Below, one piece after another: positions 41,410 through 51,884 of a stretch of 64,000 nt of DNA. Within the stretch, counting starts at the first letter, position 1; every line of letters starts with the position of its first letter. The stretch is from positions 1,822,626 to 1,886,625 of the forward strand of contig FLTS01000001.1 of assembly GCA_900078405.1 (NCBI GenBank), in the 5' to 3' direction. The translations under genes and the position numbers were made by a program. Under the pieces are notes generated by a model. The model ran no database searches. It was not told the DNA's origin and was given only the letters and a program-made list of their open reading frames with translations. Source of the stretch: an uncultured Stenotrophomonas sp. GTDB lineage: Bacteria; Pseudomonadota; Gammaproteobacteria; Xanthomonadales; Xanthomonadaceae.

Positions 41410-42384
41410 ATGAGCACCAACGACCTGCCCCAGATCAAGATCGCCGTCATCGGTTACGGCAGCCAAGGCCGCGCCCATGCGCTGAACCTGCGTGAATCCG
41501 GTTTCGACGTCACCGTCGGCCTGCGTGCCGGTGGCCCCACCGAAGCCAAGGCACAGGCCGATGGCTTCACCGTCAAGTCGCCTGCCGAAGCGGTCAGGGA
41601 CGCCGACCTGGTCGCGGTGCTGACTCCGGACATGGTCCAGCAGAAGCTCTACGACGAAGTGCTGGCGCCGAACATGAAGCAGGGCGCGTGCCTGCTGTTC
41701 GCCCACGGCCTGAACGTGCACTACGGCATGATCACCCCGCGCGTGGACCTGGACGTGGTGCTGGTCGCGCCGAAGGGCCCGGGCGCGCTGGTGCGCCGCG
41801 AATACGAGATCGGCCGCGGTGTGCCGTGCATCTGGGCGGTCTACCAGGACAAGAGCGGCAAGGCCGAGCAATACGCACTGGCCTACGCCGCCGGCTTGGG
41901 CGGCGCGCGCGCCAACCTGATCCAGACCACGTTCAAGGAGGAAACCGAGACCGACCTGTTCGGCGAGCAGGCGGTGCTGTGCGGCGGCGCCTCGTCGCTG
42001 GTGCAGGCCGGCTTCGAGACGCTGGTGGAAGCCGGCTACCAGCCGGAGATCGCCTACTACGAAGTGCTGCACGAGCTGAAGCTGATCGTCGACCTGTTCT
42101 ACGAAGGCGGCATCAGCCGCATGCTGGAGTTCGTCTCCGAGACCGCGCAGTACGGCGACTACGTCAGCGGCCCGCGGGTGATCGACGCCGGCACCAAGGC
42201 GCGCATGAAGGACGTGCTCAAGGACATCCAGGACGGCACCTTCACCCGCAACTGGGTGGCCGAGTACAACGCCGGCCTGCCGAACTACAACAAATTCAAG
42301 CAGGCCGACCTGGAGCACCCGATCGAAAAGGTGGGCAAGGAGCTGCGCGCCAAGATGGTCTGGCTGCAAGCCCAGAACGCGTAA
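41410..42384 (+). CDS. ilvC: Ketol-acid reductoisomerase (class I)
   Basis: Converts acetolactate to dihydroxyisovalerate (and the isoleucine counterpart) with NADPH and magnesium. 324 residues, a class I short form. The Rossmann loop [15 protein letters not shown] is at about 13-27, catalytic-domain motifs [19 protein letters not shown] and [20 protein letters not shown] carry the metal-binding Asp/Glu. AAGGAACC precedes the ATG. First structural gene after the attenuator. Confidence 0.96.
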   Translation: MSTNDLPQIKIAVIGYGSQGRAHALNLRESGFDVTVGLRAGGPTEAKAQADGFTVKSPAEAVRDADLVAVLTPDMVQQKLYDEVLAPNMKQGACLLFAHGLNVHYGMITPRVDLDVVLVAPKGPGALVRREYEIGRGVPCIWAVYQDKSGKAEQYALAYAAGLGGARANLIQTTFKEETETDLFGEQAVLCGGASSLVQAGFETLVEAGYQPEIAYYEVLHELKLIVDLFYEGGISRMLEFVSETAQYGDYVSGPRVIDAGTKARMKDVLKDIQDGTFTRNWVAEYNAGLPNYNKFKQADLEHPIEKVGKELRAKMVWLQAQNA

Positions 42385-42423
42385 ACCCGCGGTCCCCCAC
42401 CCGCAACAGGCAAAGGTCGCTGC

Positions 42424-44151
42424 ATGAACACTCCCACCCACGGCGCGCCACGCAACGGCGCACGCTGGTTGACGCAGGCCCTGGAGGCCGAAGGCGTGCA
42501 GACGCTGTTCGGCTATCCGGGCGGCACCATCATGCCGTTCTATGACGCATTGGTGGATTCCACCCTCAAGCACATCCTGGTGCGCCACGAGCAGGGCGCG
42601 GCGCTGGCCGCCAACGGCTACGCCCGCGCCAGCGGCAAGGTCGGCGTATGCGTGGCCACCTCCGGTCCCGGCGCGTCGAACCTGGTCACCGGCATCGCCG
42701 ATGCGATGCTCGACTCGGTGCCGATGGTATGCATCACCGGCCAGGTCGCCACGCCGCTGCTGGGCACCGATGCGTTCCAGGAGCTGGATGTGTTTGGCAT
42801 GATGATGCCGATCGTCAAGCACAGCTGGCTGCTGCGCAGCGTCGATGACCTGCCGCAGGTGCTGGCCGAGGCGTTCCGCGTCGCCCGCGAGGGCCGCCCG
42901 GGGCCGGTACTGATCGACCTGCCCAAGGACGTGCAGCTGGCCGATGCCACGCACCTGCCCGACCACGTGCCGGCCACGGTGGACCCGGTGCCGGCGCCGG
43001 ACGCGCAGCGGCTGGCCGAGGCGGTGGAGCTGATTGCCGCGGCCGAGAAGCCAGTGATCTACGGCGGCGGCGGCATCGCCCTGGCCGAGGCGGTGGGCGA
43101 GTTCCGCCAGTTCGTCGAGGCCAGCGGCATCCCCACCGTGCTGACCCTGCGCGGGCTGGGCGCGTTGCCGGCCAACCACCCGCAATACCTGGGCATGCTG
43201 GGCATGCATGGCACCCGCGCCGCCAACATGGCGGTGCAGGAATCGGATCTGCTGATCGTGATCGGCGCACGCTTCGACGACCGCGCCACCGGCAAGCTGG
43301 CCGAATTTGCCCCGTTCGCGCGCGTCATCCACCTGGATGCCGATGCGTACGAAATCTCCAAACTGCGCGGTGCCGACGTCGCCATTCCCGGCAACGTTGC
43401 CCACGGGCTGCGCGCACTGACCAAGGTGCGCGGCAACTGCAACGGCTGGCGCGCGCGCTGCGCCGCCAACCGTGAAAAATTCGCCGCGCGCTACGACGCA
43501 CCCGGCAAGGACATCTACGCCCCGGCGCTGCTCAAGCGGCTGAGCGAAATCGCCCCGCCGGACACGGTGATCACCTGCGACGTCGGCCAGCACCAGATGT
43601 GGGTGGCCCAGCACTGCCGCTTCAACCACCCACGCAACCACCTGACCAGTGGCGCGCTGGGCACGATGGGCTTCGGCCTTCCGGCGGCGATGGGTGCGCA
43701 GTTCGCCTGCCCCGAGCGCACCGTGGTGCTGGTGTCCGGCGACGGCAGCTTCATGATGAACGTGCAGGAACTGGCGACCATCGCCCGCTGCCGGTTGCCG
43801 GTGAAGATCGTGCTGCTGGACAACTCCTCGCTGGGCATGGTCCGCCAGTGGCAGGAGTTGTTCTTCGCCGAGCGCTACAGCGAGATCGACCTGTCCGACA
43901 ACCCGGATTTCGCCGCGCTGGTGCAGGTGTTCGGCATCCCCGCCACCCACATCACCCAGCGCGCGGAAGTGGAAGACGCGCTGGCCGCGCTGCTGGACAC
44001 CCCCGGCCCGGCGCTGCTGCACGTGGGTATCGACGCCCGCGCCAACGTGTGGCCGCTGGTGCCACCGAACAACGCCAACAGCACCATGCTGGACAGCAAC
44101 CCCGCCCACGCCCGGGCAACGCAGGAGAACCCCAATGCAATACCGGCTTGA
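42424..44151 (+). CDS. ilvG: Acetolactate synthase, large subunit
   Basis: TPP-dependent enzyme that joins two pyruvates, or pyruvate and 2-oxobutyrate, in Val/Leu/Ile synthesis. 575 residues with the catalytic Glu in VRHEQGAALAANGYARASG, FAD-domain motifs GARFDDRATGKL, and the TPP loop SGDGSFMMNVQELATIAR...LDNSSLGMVRQWQ. Named ilvG since an IlvM-type small subunit follows, starting 17 bp inside the 3' end. Confidence 0.95.
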   Translation: MNTPTHGAPRNGARWLTQALEAEGVQTLFGYPGGTIMPFYDALVDSTLKHILVRHEQGAALAANGYARASGKVGVCVATSGPGASNLVTGIADAMLDSVPMVCITGQVATPLLGTDAFQELDVFGMMMPIVKHSWLLRSVDDLPQVLAEAFRVAREGRPGPVLIDLPKDVQLADATHLPDHVPATVDPVPAPDAQRLAEAVELIAAAEKPVIYGGGGIALAEAVGEFRQFVEASGIPTVLTLRGLGALPANHPQYLGMLGMHGTRAANMAVQESDLLIVIGARFDDRATGKLAEFAPFARVIHLDADAYEISKLRGADVAIPGNVAHGLRALTKVRGNCNGWRARCAANREKFAARYDAPGKDIYAPALLKRLSEIAPPDTVITCDVGQHQMWVAQHCRFNHPRNHLTSGALGTMGFGLPAAMGAQFACPERTVVLVSGDGSFMMNVQELATIARCRLPVKIVLLDNSSLGMVRQWQELFFAERYSEIDLSDNPDFAALVQVFGIPATHITQRAEVEDALAALLDTPGPALLHVGIDARANVWPLVPPNNANSTMLDSNPAHARATQENPNAIPA

Positions 44152-44383
44152 GCTGGTGCTGAAGCCCGCCGAAGGCGCGCTGCTGCGCGTGCTGGGCATG
44201 GTCGAGCGCCGCGGCTTCTCCCCGCACAACATCGATGGCAAGCGCAGCGCCGAAGGCTGGCGCGTGCAGATGGAGATTTCCGGCCAGCGCCCGCCGGAAA
44301 CCCTGCGCCACCAGTTGGAGAAGGTCTACGACTGCGAATCGGTGCGGGTCGTGGCACTGGACGGTGCCGGGGTGGCGGCATGA
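44135..44383 (+). CDS. ilvM: Acetolactate synthase small subunit, ACT domain (IlvM-like)
   Basis: An 82-residue ACT-domain protein (YRLELVLKPAEGALLRVLGMVERRGFSPHNI) that fits the short IlvM type of regulatory subunit, rather than the longer IlvH/IlvN. It overlaps the end of ilvG, so coupled. A 144-bp gap with a CCCCGCT/CCCCGTT pyrimidine repeat (44496-44523) separates it from the dehydratase gene. Confidence 0.9.
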   Translation: MQYRLELVLKPAEGALLRVLGMVERRGFSPHNIDGKRSAEGWRVQMEISGQRPPETLRHQLEKVYDCESVRVVALDGAGVAA

Positions 44384-44527
44384 ACTCCGATGTAGCCGTA
44401 ATACCGTTGTTCCCTTCTCGCCCCGCGGGGAAAGGAACTCTGGCATCCCGCAATCGGAGGCGTCTTCTTCGACGCTTCGTCGCGCAGCTTCATTCCCCGC
44501 TCCCCGTTCCCCGCTCCCCGCTCGGCA

Positions 44528-45625
44528 ATGCCTGACCGCAGCCGCGCCACCGCAGGCAGCGAAAACGCCGGCGACGTGAATGTCAGCGTCGCCGACGTAT
44601 TGGCCGCGCAGGCGCGGCTGCGCCGTTTCCTGCCGCCGACGCCGCTGCACTACGCCGAGCGTTTCGGCACCTGGTTGAAGCTGGAAAACCTGCAACGCAC
44701 CGGCTCCTACAAGGTGCGCGGTGCGTTGAACGCAATGCTGGCCGCGCTGGAGCGTGGCGACGAGCGCCCGGTGATCTGCGCTTCGGCCGGCAACCACGCG
44801 CAGGGCGTGGCATGGGCCGCCTACCGGCTGGGTGTGCAGGCGATCACGGTGATGCCGCACGGCGCGCCGGCCACCAAGATCGCCGGCGTGCAGCACTGGG
44901 GCGCCACCGTGCGCCAGCACGGCAACAGCTACGACGAGGCCTACGCCTTCGCCCGCGAACTGGCCGCGCAGAATGGCTACCGCTTCCTGTCCGCATTCGA
45001 CGATCCCGACGTGATCGCCGGGCAGGGCACGCTGGGCATCGAGATCGCTCCGCACGCGCCGGACGTGGTGATCGTGCCGATCGGCGGCGGCGGCCTGGCC
45101 TCCGGCGTGGCACTGGCGCTGAAGTCGCAGGGCGTGCGCGTGGTCGGCGCGCAGGTCGAAGGCGTGGACTCGATGGCGCGTGCGATCAAGGGCGACGTGC
45201 GCGAGATCGCACCGGTGGCGACCCTGGCCGACGGCGTCAAGGTCAAGATCCCCGGCTTCATCACCCGCCGCCTGTGCGCCAGCCTGCTCGACGACGTGGT
45301 CATCGTGCGCGAAGCCGAGCTGCGCGAGACGCTGGTGCGGCTGGCGCTGGAGGAACACGTCATCGCCGAGGGCGCCGGCGCGCTGGCGCTGGCCGCCGGC
45401 CGCCGCGTGGCCGGCAAGCGCAAGTGTGCGGTGGTCTCCGGCGGCAACATCGACGCCGCCGTGCTCGCCACCCTGCTCTCCGAAGTCCGCCCCAGCCCTC
45501 CGCGCAAACCACGACGGCGCAACCCCGACCGACTCCGCAGCCGCGTCGCCGCCAGTGCGGCACGCGCGCCCCGAACCGAACCTTCCAACATCATCGCTAC
45601 CGCCGTCGAGGAGACCCTCTGGTGA
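44528..45625 (+). CDS. ilvA: Threonine dehydratase, short form without a regulatory domain
   Basis: PLP enzyme that turns threonine into 2-oxobutyrate, the entry to isoleucine. 365 residues with the PLP lysine (Lys 62) in [25 protein letters not shown], and the phosphate loop [10 protein letters not shown]. It ends where the catalytic domain ends; the C-terminal ACT-like domains that let isoleucine inhibit biosynthetic IlvA are absent, as in catabolic TdcB. Its place between ilvM and leuA still argues for a biosynthetic job. The last 45 residues (from about 320) are basic and unlike the family. Its stop overlaps the leuA GTG (GTGA). Confidence 0.88.
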   Translation: MPDRSRATAGSENAGDVNVSVADVLAAQARLRRFLPPTPLHYAERFGTWLKLENLQRTGSYKVRGALNAMLAALERGDERPVICASAGNHAQGVAWAAYRLGVQAITVMPHGAPATKIAGVQHWGATVRQHGNSYDEAYAFARELAAQNGYRFLSAFDDPDVIAGQGTLGIEIAPHAPDVVIVPIGGGGLASGVALALKSQGVRVVGAQVEGVDSMARAIKGDVREIAPVATLADGVKVKIPGFITRRLCASLLDDVVIVREAELRETLVRLALEEHVIAEGAGALALAAGRRVAGKRKCAVVSGGNIDAAVLATLLSEVRPSPPRKPRRRNPDRLRSRVAASAARAPRTEPSNIIATAVEETLW

Positions 45626-47175
45626 ATACTCCAACCATCAATACCCCGCGAATTACCATCTTCGACACCACCCTGCGCGACGGCGAGCAATCCCCCGGCT
45701 GCAGCATGACCCCGCCGCAGAAGCTGGTGATGGCGCGCGCACTGGCCGAGCTGGGCGTGGATGTCATCGAAACCGGCTTCCCGGCCAGCTCGCAGTCCGA
45801 CCGCGAGGCGATGGCACTGATCGGCCGCGAGCTGCGCGAGCCGGTGCTGGCGGTGCTGTCGCGCTGCCTGCCGGGCGACATCGAAACCTCCGTCAAGGCA
45901 CTGGAAGCGGCGGCCAAACCGCGCTTGCACGTGTTCCTGTCCACCAGCCCGCTGCACCGCGAGCACAAGCTGCGCATGAGCAAGGAACAGGTGCTGGAAT
46001 CGGTGCACAAGCACGTCACGCTGGCGCGCGGTTACATCGACGACGTCGAATTCTCGGCCGAAGACGCCACCCGCACCGAGCTGGACTTCCTCACCGAGGT
46101 GACGCAGGTCGCCATCGCCGCCGGCGCACGCACCATCAACCTGCCGGACACCGTGGGCTTCACCACCCCGGAGGAGATCCGCGCGATGTTCCAGCACGTG
46201 ATCGCCAACGCCGCCGATGCCGACAAGGTGGTGTTCAGCGCCCACTGCCACAACGACCTGGGCCTGGCCGTGGCCAACTCGCTGGCCGCCATCGAGGGCG
46301 GTGCGCGGCAGGTGGAAGGCTCGATGAATGGCATCGGCGAGCGCGCCGGCAACTGCGCGCTGGAGGAGATCGCGATGGTGTTGAAGGTGCGCAACGCCTT
46401 CTACAACTTCGACACCGGCTTCGACACCCGCCGCATCGTGCCGACCTCGCAGCTGCTGCAGCGGCTGTTGGGCATGCCGGTGCAGCGCAACAAGGCCATC
46501 GTCGGCGCCAACGCCTTCGCCCATGAATCGGGCATCCACCAGCACGGCATGCTGCGCAACCGCAACACCTACGAAATCATGCACCCGCAGGACGTGGGCT
46601 GGGCCGACACGCAGATGGTGCTGGGCCGCCACAGCGGCCGTGCCGCGGTCGAGGCGCGGCTGCGCGCGCTGGGCTACTGGCTGGAGGAGGAAGAACTGAA
46701 GCTGGTGTTCGAGCAGTTCAAGAACGTGTGCGAGCAGCAGCGCGTCGTTACCGACGCCGACCTGCAGGCGCTGATGCAGGGCACTTCCGGCAACGACGGC
46801 TACCGGCTGGCGTCGATGACCATCAGCGACGTCGGCAGCCGCGCCAACGCCTTGGTCGAGCTGTCCGACCCGGAAGGCAACCGCGTGGCCGAAACCGCGC
46901 AGGGCGACGGCCCGGTCGATGCCCTGTTCGCCGCGCTGTCGGCCGCCACCGGCATCCAGCTGACCCTGGACAGTTACCACGTGCACAGCGTCGGCATCGG
47001 CGCCGACGCGCGCGGCGAGGCCAACCTCAGCGTGCGCCACGAAGGCGAGATACTGGAAGGCACCGGCACCAGCCGCGACATCATCGAGGCCAGCGCGCTG
47101 GCCTGGCTGGACGTCACCAACCGCCTGCTGCGCCAGCGCGAAGGCGTGGACAACGAGGAGGCCGTCAGCGCCTGA
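45622..47175 (+). CDS. leuA: 2-isopropylmalate synthase
   Basis: Condenses 2-ketoisovalerate with acetyl-CoA, the first step to leucine. 517 residues: TIM barrel with [14 protein letters not shown] (metal-binding Asp), [11 protein letters not shown], the [13 protein letters not shown] metal-binding His pair, and [12 protein letters not shown], then the C-terminal LeuA dimer/allosteric domain (about 390-515) that binds leucine. GTG start overlapping the dehydratase stop; GAGGAG lies about ten bases upstream. Confidence 0.96.
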   Translation: MNTPTINTPRITIFDTTLRDGEQSPGCSMTPPQKLVMARALAELGVDVIETGFPASSQSDREAMALIGRELREPVLAVLSRCLPGDIETSVKALEAAAKPRLHVFLSTSPLHREHKLRMSKEQVLESVHKHVTLARGYIDDVEFSAEDATRTELDFLTEVTQVAIAAGARTINLPDTVGFTTPEEIRAMFQHVIANAADADKVVFSAHCHNDLGLAVANSLAAIEGGARQVEGSMNGIGERAGNCALEEIAMVLKVRNAFYNFDTGFDTRRIVPTSQLLQRLLGMPVQRNKAIVGANAFAHESGIHQHGMLRNRNTYEIMHPQDVGWADTQMVLGRHSGRAAVEARLRALGYWLEEEELKLVFEQFKNVCEQQRVVTDADLQALMQGTSGNDGYRLASMTISDVGSRANALVELSDPEGNRVAETAQGDGPVDALFAALSAATGIQLTLDSYHVHSVGIGADARGEANLSVRHEGEILEGTGTSRDIIEASALAWLDVTNRLLRQREGVDNEEAVSA

Positions 47176-47211
47176 GCGCGACGGCAGGCACAGGCAACGG
47201 AACCGAACACG

Positions 47212-48630
47212 ATGAGCTCCGCACCCAAGACCCTGTACGACAAACTGTGGGACGCCCACGTCGTCGTCCCCGAAAGCGACAGCGCGCCGGCCGTGCTGTA
47301 CATCGACCTGCACCTGATCCACGAGGTCACCTCGCCGCAGGCCTTCACCGAACTGCGCGAACGCGGCCTCAAGCCGCGCCGCCCGGACCGCACCAAGGCG
47401 ACAATGGACCACTCCACGCCGACCCTGCCGGCCGGCGCCGACGGCAAGCTGCCGTATGCGAGCAAGGCTTCGGAGGCACAGGTCGAGATGCTGGCGAGGA
47501 ACTGCGCCGAATACGGCATCGAGCTGTTCGACATGGCCTCGAGCAGCCGCGGCATCGTCCACGTCATCGCGCCGGAACAGGGTTTCACCCAGCCGGGCAT
47601 GACCATCGTCTGCGGCGACAGCCACACCTCCACCCACGGCGCGTTAGGCGCGCTGGCCTTCGGCATCGGCACCAGCGAGGTCGGCCATGTGCTGGCCACG
47701 CAATGCCTGCTGCAACGCAAGGCCAGGACCATGTCAATCACCGTCGATGGCGCGCTGGCGCCGGGCGTCGGCGCCAAGGACGCGGTGCTGCACATCATCG
47801 GCGTGATCGGCGTCAACGGCGGCACCGGCCACGTCATCGAGTTCCGCGGCTCGGCGATCCGCGCGATGGACATGGAGCAGCGCATGACACTGTGCAACAT
47901 GTCGATCGAGGCCGGCGCCCGTGCCGGCATGGTCGCGCCGGACCAGACCACCTTCGACTGGGTGGCGAAGACGCCCCGCGGCCCCAAGGGTGCCGACTTC
48001 GACAAGGCCATCGCCTACTGGCAAACCTTGAACAGCGACGAAGGCGCGCGCTTCGACGTGGAAGTGCACATCGACGCCGCCGACATCCGCCCGACCCTGA
48101 CCTGGGGCACGCACCCCGGCACCGCGATTGCGGTGGATGCGCCGATTCCCGCTGCCAGCGAGGCCGCCGCGCAGAAGGGGCTGGACTACATGAAGTTCGA
48201 GGCTGGCCATGCGCTGGCCGGCACGCCGGTGGACGTGGTGTTCGTCGGCTCCTGCACCAACGGCCGCCTGCGCGACATGCGCGAGGTGGCGCAGGTGTTG
48301 CGTGGCCGCCGCGTCGCCGCGGGCGTGCGCATGCTGGTGGTGCCGGGCTCGGAAATCGTCAAGCGCGAGGCCGAGGCCGAAGGCATCCACGAGGTCGTGC
48401 GCGCCGCCGGTGCCGAGTGGCGTGAACCGGGCTGCTCGATGTGCATCGCGATGAACGGCGACCTGGTCGCGCCGGGCCAGCTGGCGGTGAGCACCAGCAA
48501 CCGCAATTTCGAGGGCCGCCAGGGTCCCAGCTCGCGCACCCTGCTGGCCTCACCATTGAGCGCCGCATGGGCCGCGGTGAACGGCCATGTAGCCGACCCG
48601 CGCGAACTGTTCGACAAGGAGGTGGCGTGA
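47212..48630 (+). CDS. leuC: 3-isopropylmalate dehydratase, large subunit
   Basis: Iron-sulfur isomerase (aconitase family) that converts 2- to 3-isopropylmalate with LeuD. 472 residues. Motifs: [42 protein letters not shown], and the 4Fe-4S cysteines in VGSCTNGRL and [10 protein letters not shown]. It ends TGATG into leuD, so the two subunits are coupled. Confidence 0.97.
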   Translation: MSSAPKTLYDKLWDAHVVVPESDSAPAVLYIDLHLIHEVTSPQAFTELRERGLKPRRPDRTKATMDHSTPTLPAGADGKLPYASKASEAQVEMLARNCAEYGIELFDMASSSRGIVHVIAPEQGFTQPGMTIVCGDSHTSTHGALGALAFGIGTSEVGHVLATQCLLQRKARTMSITVDGALAPGVGAKDAVLHIIGVIGVNGGTGHVIEFRGSAIRAMDMEQRMTLCNMSIEAGARAGMVAPDQTTFDWVAKTPRGPKGADFDKAIAYWQTLNSDEGARFDVEVHIDAADIRPTLTWGTHPGTAIAVDAPIPAASEAAAQKGLDYMKFEAGHALAGTPVDVVFVGSCTNGRLRDMREVAQVLRGRRVAAGVRMLVVPGSEIVKREAEAEGIHEVVRAAGAEWREPGCSMCIAMNGDLVAPGQLAVSTSNRNFEGRQGPSSRTLLASPLSAAWAAVNGHVADPRELFDKEVA

Positions 48631-49208
48631 TGGCCGGTTTCCGTACCCTGAGCTCGCGCAGCGTAGTGCTGCGCCAGACCAACATCGACACCGACCAGAT
48701 CATCCCGGCGCGCTTCCTGTCCACCACCGAGCGCGCGGGGCTGGGCCGCAACGCCTTCAACGACTGGCGCTGGCAGGCCGACGGCTCGCCGAACCCCGAG
48801 TTCGCCTTCAACCAGCCGCACAACGCCGGCCGCAGCATCCTGCTGGCCGGGCGCAACTTCGGCTGCGGCTCCTCGCGCGAACATGCGCCGTGGGCGCTGA
48901 CCGACCTGGGCCTGCGCGCCATCGTCAGCAGCGAGATCGCCGACATCTTCCGCGGCAACGCACTGAAGAACGGGCTGCTGCCGATCGTGCTGGACGAGGC
49001 CGACGTGCAGGAACTGATGCAGAACCCGGACGACGAGCTGACCATCGACGTCGCCACCCGCGAACTGCGCACGCCCGCCGGTAAGGTGTATTCCTTCCCG
49101 CTGGACGGCTTCTCGCAGACCTGTTTGCTGGAAGGCGTGGACCAGCTCGGCTGGTTGCTGGCACGCGTGCCGGAGATCGAGCGGTACGAAAGCCAACGGA
49201 ACATCTGA
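48630..49208 (+). CDS. leuD: 3-isopropylmalate dehydratase, small subunit
   Basis: The swivel-domain partner of LeuC. 192 residues with NIDTDQIIPARFL, the substrate loop GRNFGCGSSREHAPWAL, and SSEIADIFRGNALKNGLLPI. AAGGAGG lies ten bases before the ATG, inside the end of leuC. A REP dimer follows nine bases after the stop, separating it from leuB. Confidence 0.97.
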   Translation: MAGFRTLSSRSVVLRQTNIDTDQIIPARFLSTTERAGLGRNAFNDWRWQADGSPNPEFAFNQPHNAGRSILLAGRNFGCGSSREHAPWALTDLGLRAIVSSEIADIFRGNALKNGLLPIVLDEADVQELMQNPDDELTIDVATRELRTPAGKVYSFPLDGFSQTCLLEGVDQLGWLLARVPEIERYESQRNI

Positions 49209-49216
49209 CCTTTACT

Positions 49217-49286
49217 GTAGGAGCGACGTCAGTCGCGACCGGGGTGTTTTTCGGTAAAGCTCGGTCGCGACTGACGCCGCTCCTAC
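49217..49286. repeat. GTAG-headed REP dimer (type B) inside the leu operon
   Basis: A 70-bp unit, GTAGGAGCGACGTCAGTCGC to GCGACTGACGCCGCTCCTAC, whose two halves are nearly perfect inverted repeats. It begins 9 bp after the leuD stop and ends 28 bp before leuB, so it lies within the operon. Such a hairpin could protect the upstream message or lower leuB expression. Confidence 0.8.
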
Positions 49287-49314
49287 GAAGAACCAGGAAA
49301 CACGGGAAATCTGC

Positions 49315-50376
49315 ATGCAAGCCAACATCGTCGTACTGCCGGGTGACGGCATCGGCCCGGAAATCACCGCCGTCGCCGTCGAGGTACTCAAGGCCATCGC
49401 CACCCGCTTCGGCCACGATTTCAGCTTCGGCGAACACGATATCGGCGGCATCGCCATCGACAACCACGGCGAGCCGCTGCCGGCCGCCACGCTGGACGCC
49501 TGCCGCAAGGCCGACGCGGTGTTGCTCGGCGCCGTCGGTGGCCCCAAATGGTCCGACCCGAACGCCAAGGTGCGCCCGGAGCAGGGCCTGCTCGCCATCC
49601 GCAAGGCGCTGGGCCTGTTCGCCAACCTGCGCCCGGTACGCACCCACCCGGCCGCGCTGCACGCCTCGCCGATCAAACCGGAACTGCTGAAGGACGTCGA
49701 TTTCATCGTCGTGCGCGAACTGACCGGCGGCATCTATTTCGGCGACAAGACCCGCGACGCCGACAGCGCCAGCGACCTGTGCCGCTACACCACCGTGGAA
49801 ATCGAACGCGTGCTGCGCAGCGCCTTCAGGCTCGCGCGGCAGCGCCGCGGCAAGCTGACCTCGGTGGACAAGGCCAACGTGCTGGAAACCTCGCGACTGT
49901 GGCGCGACATCGCCGCGCGCATCGGCCGCGAGGAATTCCCCGACGTCGAACTGGAACACCAGCTGGTCGATTCGATGGCCATGCACCTGATCGCCAAGCC
50001 ACGCGCCTACGACGTGATCGTCACCGAAAACATGTTCGGCGACATCCTCACCGACGAGGCCTCGATGCTGGCCGGCTCGCTGGGCCTGCTGCCATCCGCG
50101 TCGCTGGGCGAGGAAGGCAAGGTCGGTATCTACGAGCCGATCCACGGCTCGGCACCGGACATCGCCGGCAAGGGCATCGCCAACCCCTACGCCACCCTCC
50201 TCAGTGCGGCGATGCTGCTGCGCCACTCGCTGGGGCTGGAAGCCGAAGCCGCCGCCATCGAACAGGCCGTTGCCCGCGCACTCGACGACGGCCTGTTCAC
50301 CGCCGACCTCGCCGCGCAGGGACAGGCGCTTTCCACGCGACAAGCGGCACAAGCGGTTCTTGACCGCCTGCGATGA
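49315..50376 (+). CDS. leuB: 3-isopropylmalate dehydrogenase
   Basis: NAD-dependent oxidative decarboxylation of 3-isopropylmalate to 2-ketoisocaproate. 353 residues with [11 protein letters not shown] at the N-terminus, GAVGGPKW, the substrate-binding [24 protein letters not shown], and [18 protein letters not shown] near the NAD site. It completes LeuACDB. GGAAAC-like bases precede the ATG. Confidence 0.97.
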   Translation: MQANIVVLPGDGIGPEITAVAVEVLKAIATRFGHDFSFGEHDIGGIAIDNHGEPLPAATLDACRKADAVLLGAVGGPKWSDPNAKVRPEQGLLAIRKALGLFANLRPVRTHPAALHASPIKPELLKDVDFIVVRELTGGIYFGDKTRDADSASDLCRYTTVEIERVLRSAFRLARQRRGKLTSVDKANVLETSRLWRDIAARIGREEFPDVELEHQLVDSMAMHLIAKPRAYDVIVTENMFGDILTDEASMLAGSLGLLPSASLGEEGKVGIYEPIHGSAPDIAGKGIANPYATLLSAAMLLRHSLGLEAEAAAIEQAVARALDDGLFTADLAAQGQALSTRQAAQAVLDRLR

Positions 50377-50457
50377 CTTCCATGACGCGGCCATTGGCCG
50401 CGTTCTTGTTTCGATTGTCCTTTCCTTGTCCCACTTCCCCACCCGGAGGTAACGCCC

Positions 50458-51801
50458 TTGAACCACCGCAGCCCTGATGACTTCTTGGCTTACGTCGCCA
50501 GCCGCGATGCGCACCAGCCCGAGTTCCTGCAGGCGGTCAAGGAAGTCACCCACAGTCTCTGGCCGTTCCTGCAACGCCACCCGCATTACACCCGGCATGG
50601 CCTGCTCGAACGCCTCGTCGAACCGGAACGGGTCATCCAGTTCCGCGTGGCCTGGGCCGATGACAGCGGCCGCGCCCACGTCAACCGCGCCTGGCGCGTG
50701 CAGCACAGCTCGGCGATCGGCCCGTTCAAGGGCGGCATGCGCTTCCACCCCTCGGTGAACCTGTCGATCCTGAAGTTCCTGGCCTTCGAGCAGACTTTCA
50801 AGAACGCGCTGACCACTCTGCCGATGGGCGGCGGCAAGGGCGGTTCGGACTTCGATCCCAAGGGCAAGAGCGACGGCGAAGTGATGCGCTTCTGCCAGGC
50901 GCTGATGCTGGAGCTGTACCGCCACCTCGGCCCGGACACCGACGTGCCTGCCGGCGACATCGGCGTCGGCGCGCGCGAGGTCGGCTTCATGGCCGGCATG
51001 ATGAAAAAGCTCAGCAACGACGCGGCCTGCGTATTCACCGGCAAGGGCATCGCCTACGGCGGCAGCCTGATGCGCCCGGAAGCGACCGGTTACGGCACCG
51101 TCTATTTCGTCGAGCAGATGCTGCACCATGCCCGCCGCGAAACCCACGGCGCGAAGGTACTTATTTCCGGCTCCGGCAACGTCGCCCAGTTCGCCGCGCT
51201 CAAGGCTGCCGAACTCGGTGCCAAGGTACTGACCTTCTCCGACTCCGGCGGCACCCTGTTCTCGCCCGAAGGCTTCGACGAGCAGGCGATGCAGGAAGTG
51301 ATGACGCTGAAGAACGAGCGCCGCGGCCGCCTCGCCGAACTGGCCGACGACACGCGCTTCGACTACCTCGAAGGTCGCCGCCCGTGGCACATTCCGGCCG
51401 ACATCGCCCTGCCCTGCGCCACCCAGAACGAATTGGACGGCGAGGACGCCCGCACCCTGGTCCACAACGGCGTGCTGTGCGTGGCCGAGGGCGCCAACAT
51501 GCCCTCCACTCTGGAAGCGGTGGACGTGTTCCTGCAGGCCGGCACCCTGTACGCCCCGGGCAAGGCCAGCAACGCCGGCGGCGTGGCCACCTCCGGGCTG
51601 GAAATGAGCCAGAACGCACTGCGCCTGTCCTGGCGCCACGCCGACGTCGACGAACGCCTGCACGTGATCATGAAAGAGATCCACGCCAACTGCGTGCAGC
51701 ACGGCAAGCGCGAGGACGGCAGCATCAACTATGTCGATGGCGCGAATATCGCGGGGTTCGTCAAGGTCGCCGACGCGATGCTGGCGCAGGGGTTGTATTG
51801 A
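50458..51801 (+). CDS. gdhA: NADP-specific glutamate dehydrogenase
   Basis: Makes glutamate from 2-oxoglutarate and ammonia with NADPH. 447 residues, the usual hexameric size. Seen: VIQFRVAWADDSGRAHVNRAW, KGGMRFHPSVN, the catalytic-lysine loop LPMGGGKGGSDFDPKG, DVPAGDIGVG, and the dinucleotide fold ISGSGNVAQFAALK. It starts with TTG, supported by a strong GGAGGT seven bases upstream and no better start nearby. The last 77 codons are present a second time 861 bp downstream. Confidence 0.96.
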   Translation: MNHRSPDDFLAYVASRDAHQPEFLQAVKEVTHSLWPFLQRHPHYTRHGLLERLVEPERVIQFRVAWADDSGRAHVNRAWRVQHSSAIGPFKGGMRFHPSVNLSILKFLAFEQTFKNALTTLPMGGGKGGSDFDPKGKSDGEVMRFCQALMLELYRHLGPDTDVPAGDIGVGAREVGFMAGMMKKLSNDAACVFTGKGIAYGGSLMRPEATGYGTVYFVEQMLHHARRETHGAKVLISGSGNVAQFAALKAAELGAKVLTFSDSGGTLFSPEGFDEQAMQEVMTLKNERRGRLAELADDTRFDYLEGRRPWHIPADIALPCATQNELDGEDARTLVHNGVLCVAEGANMPSTLEAVDVFLQAGTLYAPGKASNAGGVATSGLEMSQNALRLSWRHADVDERLHVIMKEIHANCVQHGKREDGSINYVDGANIAGFVKVADAMLAQGLY

Positions 51802-51811
51802 AGTCCTTCAT

Positions 51812-51835
51812 CCCTTCTTCCTTGTGGAAGAAGGG
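51812..51835 (+). terminator. Hairpin after gdhA (duplicated)
   Basis: CCCTTCTTCC pairs perfectly with GGAAGAAGGG around TTGT, ten bases after the gdhA stop. The same hairpin follows the gdhA fragment at 52673-52696. No T-run follows, so termination is only likely. Confidence 0.5.
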
Positions 51836-51884
51836 ATATCACCCGTACCGGCAATCCCCCGCCGCTCAGCTGCCGTCAGAAGGG

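Noticed and set aside
44380..44535. Small open frame starting at the ilvM stop (ATGA) and running into the dehydratase start
   Set aside because: Fifty codons of Arg/Pro/Leu with no likeness to anything; more likely spacer sequence than a gene.
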